A stretch of 7,433 nucleotides of DNA, from the NCBI GenBank assembly GCA_024691045.1, contig JAILOC010000160.1, positions 1 through 7,433 on the forward strand. Direction: 5' to 3'. The notes below the pieces were generated by a model. The model did no database searches. It worked only from the letters and a program-made list of their open reading frames with translations, and was not told the DNA's origin. Source of the DNA: Lachnospiraceae bacterium. GTDB lineage: Bacteria > Bacillota_A > Clostridia > Lachnospirales > Lachnospiraceae. Shown piece by piece: positions 6,210 through 7,433 of the stretch (the stretch's first letter is position 1; each line of letters begins with the position of its first letter). Position numbers and translations under genes: made by a program.

Positions 6210-6902
6210 CTAAACCGTTATCCTGGTTCCGTTGAATGTTCCGTAAAGAGTATTTACTATGCTGCCCTCTTCGTTAAGCGAAAAGACAGCCATGGGCATT
6301 TTGTTATCACGTGCAAGGATCGAAGCGGTCATATCCACAACCTGAAGATTTCTGGCGATGACATCGTCAATGGTGATCTCGTCAAATCTTCTGGCATCCG
6401 GATTCTTAGCAGGATCCGAATCGTAAACTCCGTCGATCGACTTTGCAAGAAGTATCTGATCCGCTTCCACCTCAACAGCCCTGAGCACTACGCCTGTATC
6501 TGTCGAGAAGTAAGGATGTCCGGTACCTCCTGCGAAGAACACGATATGTCCCTCTTCAAATGCCTTGTTTGCCTTATCCTTGGAAAAAAGATCCGTAAAT
6601 GCACCGATGGTGAAAGGAGTGAGTATGTCGGTCTTAAGTCCTACGGATCTGCATATCTCCGAAACATAAAGTGCGTTCATTACCGTTGCGAGCATTCCGA
6701 TCTGGTCTGCCTTGGTACGGTCGATATTCTCTGAGCTTCTTCCTCTCCAGAAATTTCCGCCGCCGATGACTACACCGACCTGGGTTCCCTTGCCTGCGAT
6801 CTCCTTTATCTGATCAGCGACCATCCTTACGGTGGGCTCGTCAAATCCCTTACCGGAGGGTCCTGCAAGTGCTTCGCCGCTGAGTTTTAAAAGTATCCTC
6901 AT
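6210..6902 (-). CDS. pyrH: UMP kinase
   Basis: PyrH phosphorylates UMP to UDP using ATP and is the bacteria-specific hexameric enzyme of the amino-acid kinase fold, unrelated to eukaryotic UMP/CMP kinase. The 230-residue protein shows LLKLSGEAL (4-12), the phosphate loop GGGNFWRG (47-54), the UMP-binding DQIGMLATVMNAL (66-78), GGTGHPYFSTDT (125-136) and SIDGVYDSDP. The GGTGHP histidine (129) replaces an asparagine common in homologues. The N-terminus is a few residues shorter than in B. subtilis, but AAGGAG (6909-6914), 6 bases upstream, clearly fixes this ATG. It follows the bactofilin gene by 26 bases and precedes frr, the conserved pyrH-frr neighbourhood. Confidence 0.98.
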   Translation of the reverse strand: MRILLKLSGEALAGPSGKGFDEPTVRMVADQIKEIAGKGTQVGVVIGGGNFWRGRSSENIDRTKADQIGMLATVMNALYVSEICRSVGLKTDILTPFTIGAFTDLFSKDKANKAFEEGHIVFFAGGTGHPYFSTDTGVVLRAVEVEADQILLAKSIDGVYDSDPAKNPDARRFDEITIDDVIARNLQVVDMTASILARDNKMPMAVFSLNEEGSIVNTLYGTFNGTRITV

Positions 6903-6928
6903 ACCGGTCTCCTTTACGGTTTATTCTA

Positions 6929-7433
6929 TCAGTTTTCTTTCTTAGCCTTCTTCTCGGGTCTGGTCTCGGGCTTGTAATCATCAAAGAATGCGGTAGGGCT
7001 GACCTCTGCATAAGCCTGTGAGCAGACACCTTCAAGAGCAGCACCGTTGTTGATCTGTACTGACTTGGAGCGGATGTTGCCCATTACGATAGCGGTTGAG
7101 TCAAGAATGACAGGGCCGTGCACATCGATGTCTCCTTTTACCGCGCCTGCGATAGCTGCGCTGAAGGCTGAGATGTTACCTACAACTACGGTTCCGGCAC
7201 CGATCTTAACGGAGCTTTCGCTGGTGACATTACCGGTGATCTTGGCATTCTCCGCGAACACTTCCTTAGCCTCGGAATTTCCTACGATATGTCCGGTGAT
7301 ATTGAGCTTGCCCTTTACGGATACATCTCCGTTTACCTTGCCGATAAGATCGAGAGATCCTACGGATTCCACATCACCGTTTACAACCATTCCTCCGGTT
7401 ATTACGGAAGTTTCTTCTGAATAATTACCTGTC
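6929..7433 (-). CDS. Bactofilin-family polymer-forming protein, N-terminus beyond the right edge
   Basis: Bactofilins self-assemble without nucleotides into filaments that scaffold wall-modifying or membrane enzymes. At least 167 residues are visible: a long run of short hydrophobic/Gly repeats of a right-handed beta helix (for example VNGDVSVKGKLNITGHIVG, KITGNVTSESSVKIGAGTVV, VKGDIDVHGPVILDSTAIVM), followed by a short tail from SPTAFFDDYKPETRP to a Lys-rich end. The reading frame stays open to the window edge, and the extra residues read TGNYSEETSVITGG, matching the family's TVIxxG opening. So the ATG at 7390, although preceded by GGAGGA with no spacing, is probably an internal methionine and the true start is off the window. 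No membrane segment is visible in this part. It is 26 bases before pyrH and probably co-transcribed. Partners are not known from the sequence. Confidence 0.88.
   Translation of the reverse strand, partial: TGNYSEETSVITGGMVVNGDVESVGSLDLIGKVNGDVSVKGKLNITGHIVGNSEAKEVFAENAKITGNVTSESSVKIGAGTVVVGNISAFSAAIAGAVKGDIDVHGPVILDSTAIVMGNIRSKSVQINNGAALEGVCSQAYAEVSPTAFFDDYKPETRPEKKAKKEN

Noticed and set aside
1..7433. CRISPR arrays, tRNA or rRNA genes, insertion sequences, integrase or phage genes
   Set aside because: Looked for on both strands; no spaced direct repeats, cloverleaf, transposase or integrase signatures were seen.

Overview
The window reads as bacterial chromosome from a Gram-positive of the class Clostridia, possibly Lachnospiraceae or a relative. 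This rests on the gene order, strong AAGGAG-type ribosome binding sites, a sigma-A type promoter, a moderate base composition, and trigger factor, Frr, UppS and PyrH sequences of Clostridia type. The taxon is an inference; there is no rRNA or other direct marker here. Every gene I can support lies on the minus strand, so transcription runs from high to low coordinates. No stretch over 300 bases lacks a gene, and I saw no tRNA, rRNA, CRISPR array, IS element or phage gene.

In transcription order (right to left): a bactofilin whose start lies beyond the right edge (6929-7433); pyrH (UMP kinase); frr (ribosome recycling factor); uppS (undecaprenyl diphosphate synthase); cdsA (CDP-diacylglycerol synthase); rseP (site-2 intramembrane protease); and dxr (DXP reductoisomerase). 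Gaps range from a 1-base overlap to 32 bases, so this is very probably one operon. It combines pyrimidine nucleotide supply, translation recycling, isoprenoid precursor synthesis (Dxr), the lipid carrier for cell-wall synthesis (UppS), phospholipid synthesis (CdsA) and envelope proteolysis (RseP). Two things differ from the familiar layout: rseP precedes dxr (Bacillus subtilis has dxr before rasP/rseP), and a cytoskeletal bactofilin sits directly before pyrH.

After dxr and a 46-base gap holding a GC-rich hairpin come two signalling genes. The first (1070-1753) encodes a 227-residue protein that I read as a degenerate PP2C-type phosphatase lacking the expected metal-binding aspartates. The second (236-1063) encodes a soluble Hanks-type Ser/Thr kinase with most catalytic residues intact but the HRD histidine replaced by phenylalanine. 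They are 6 bases apart, and the kinase Shine-Dalgarno sequence abuts the stop codon of the first gene. A kinase paired with an apparent pseudophosphatase, at the end of an envelope-lipid operon, is the most interesting feature of the window.

At the left edge, a near-consensus sigma-A promoter (TTGATA, 17 bases, TATACT) begins just after the kinase stop codon and should drive tig (trigger factor), of which only the first 39 codons are present. The tig leader is about 80 bases long and has short competing stems before a T-rich run; any regulatory role is speculative.
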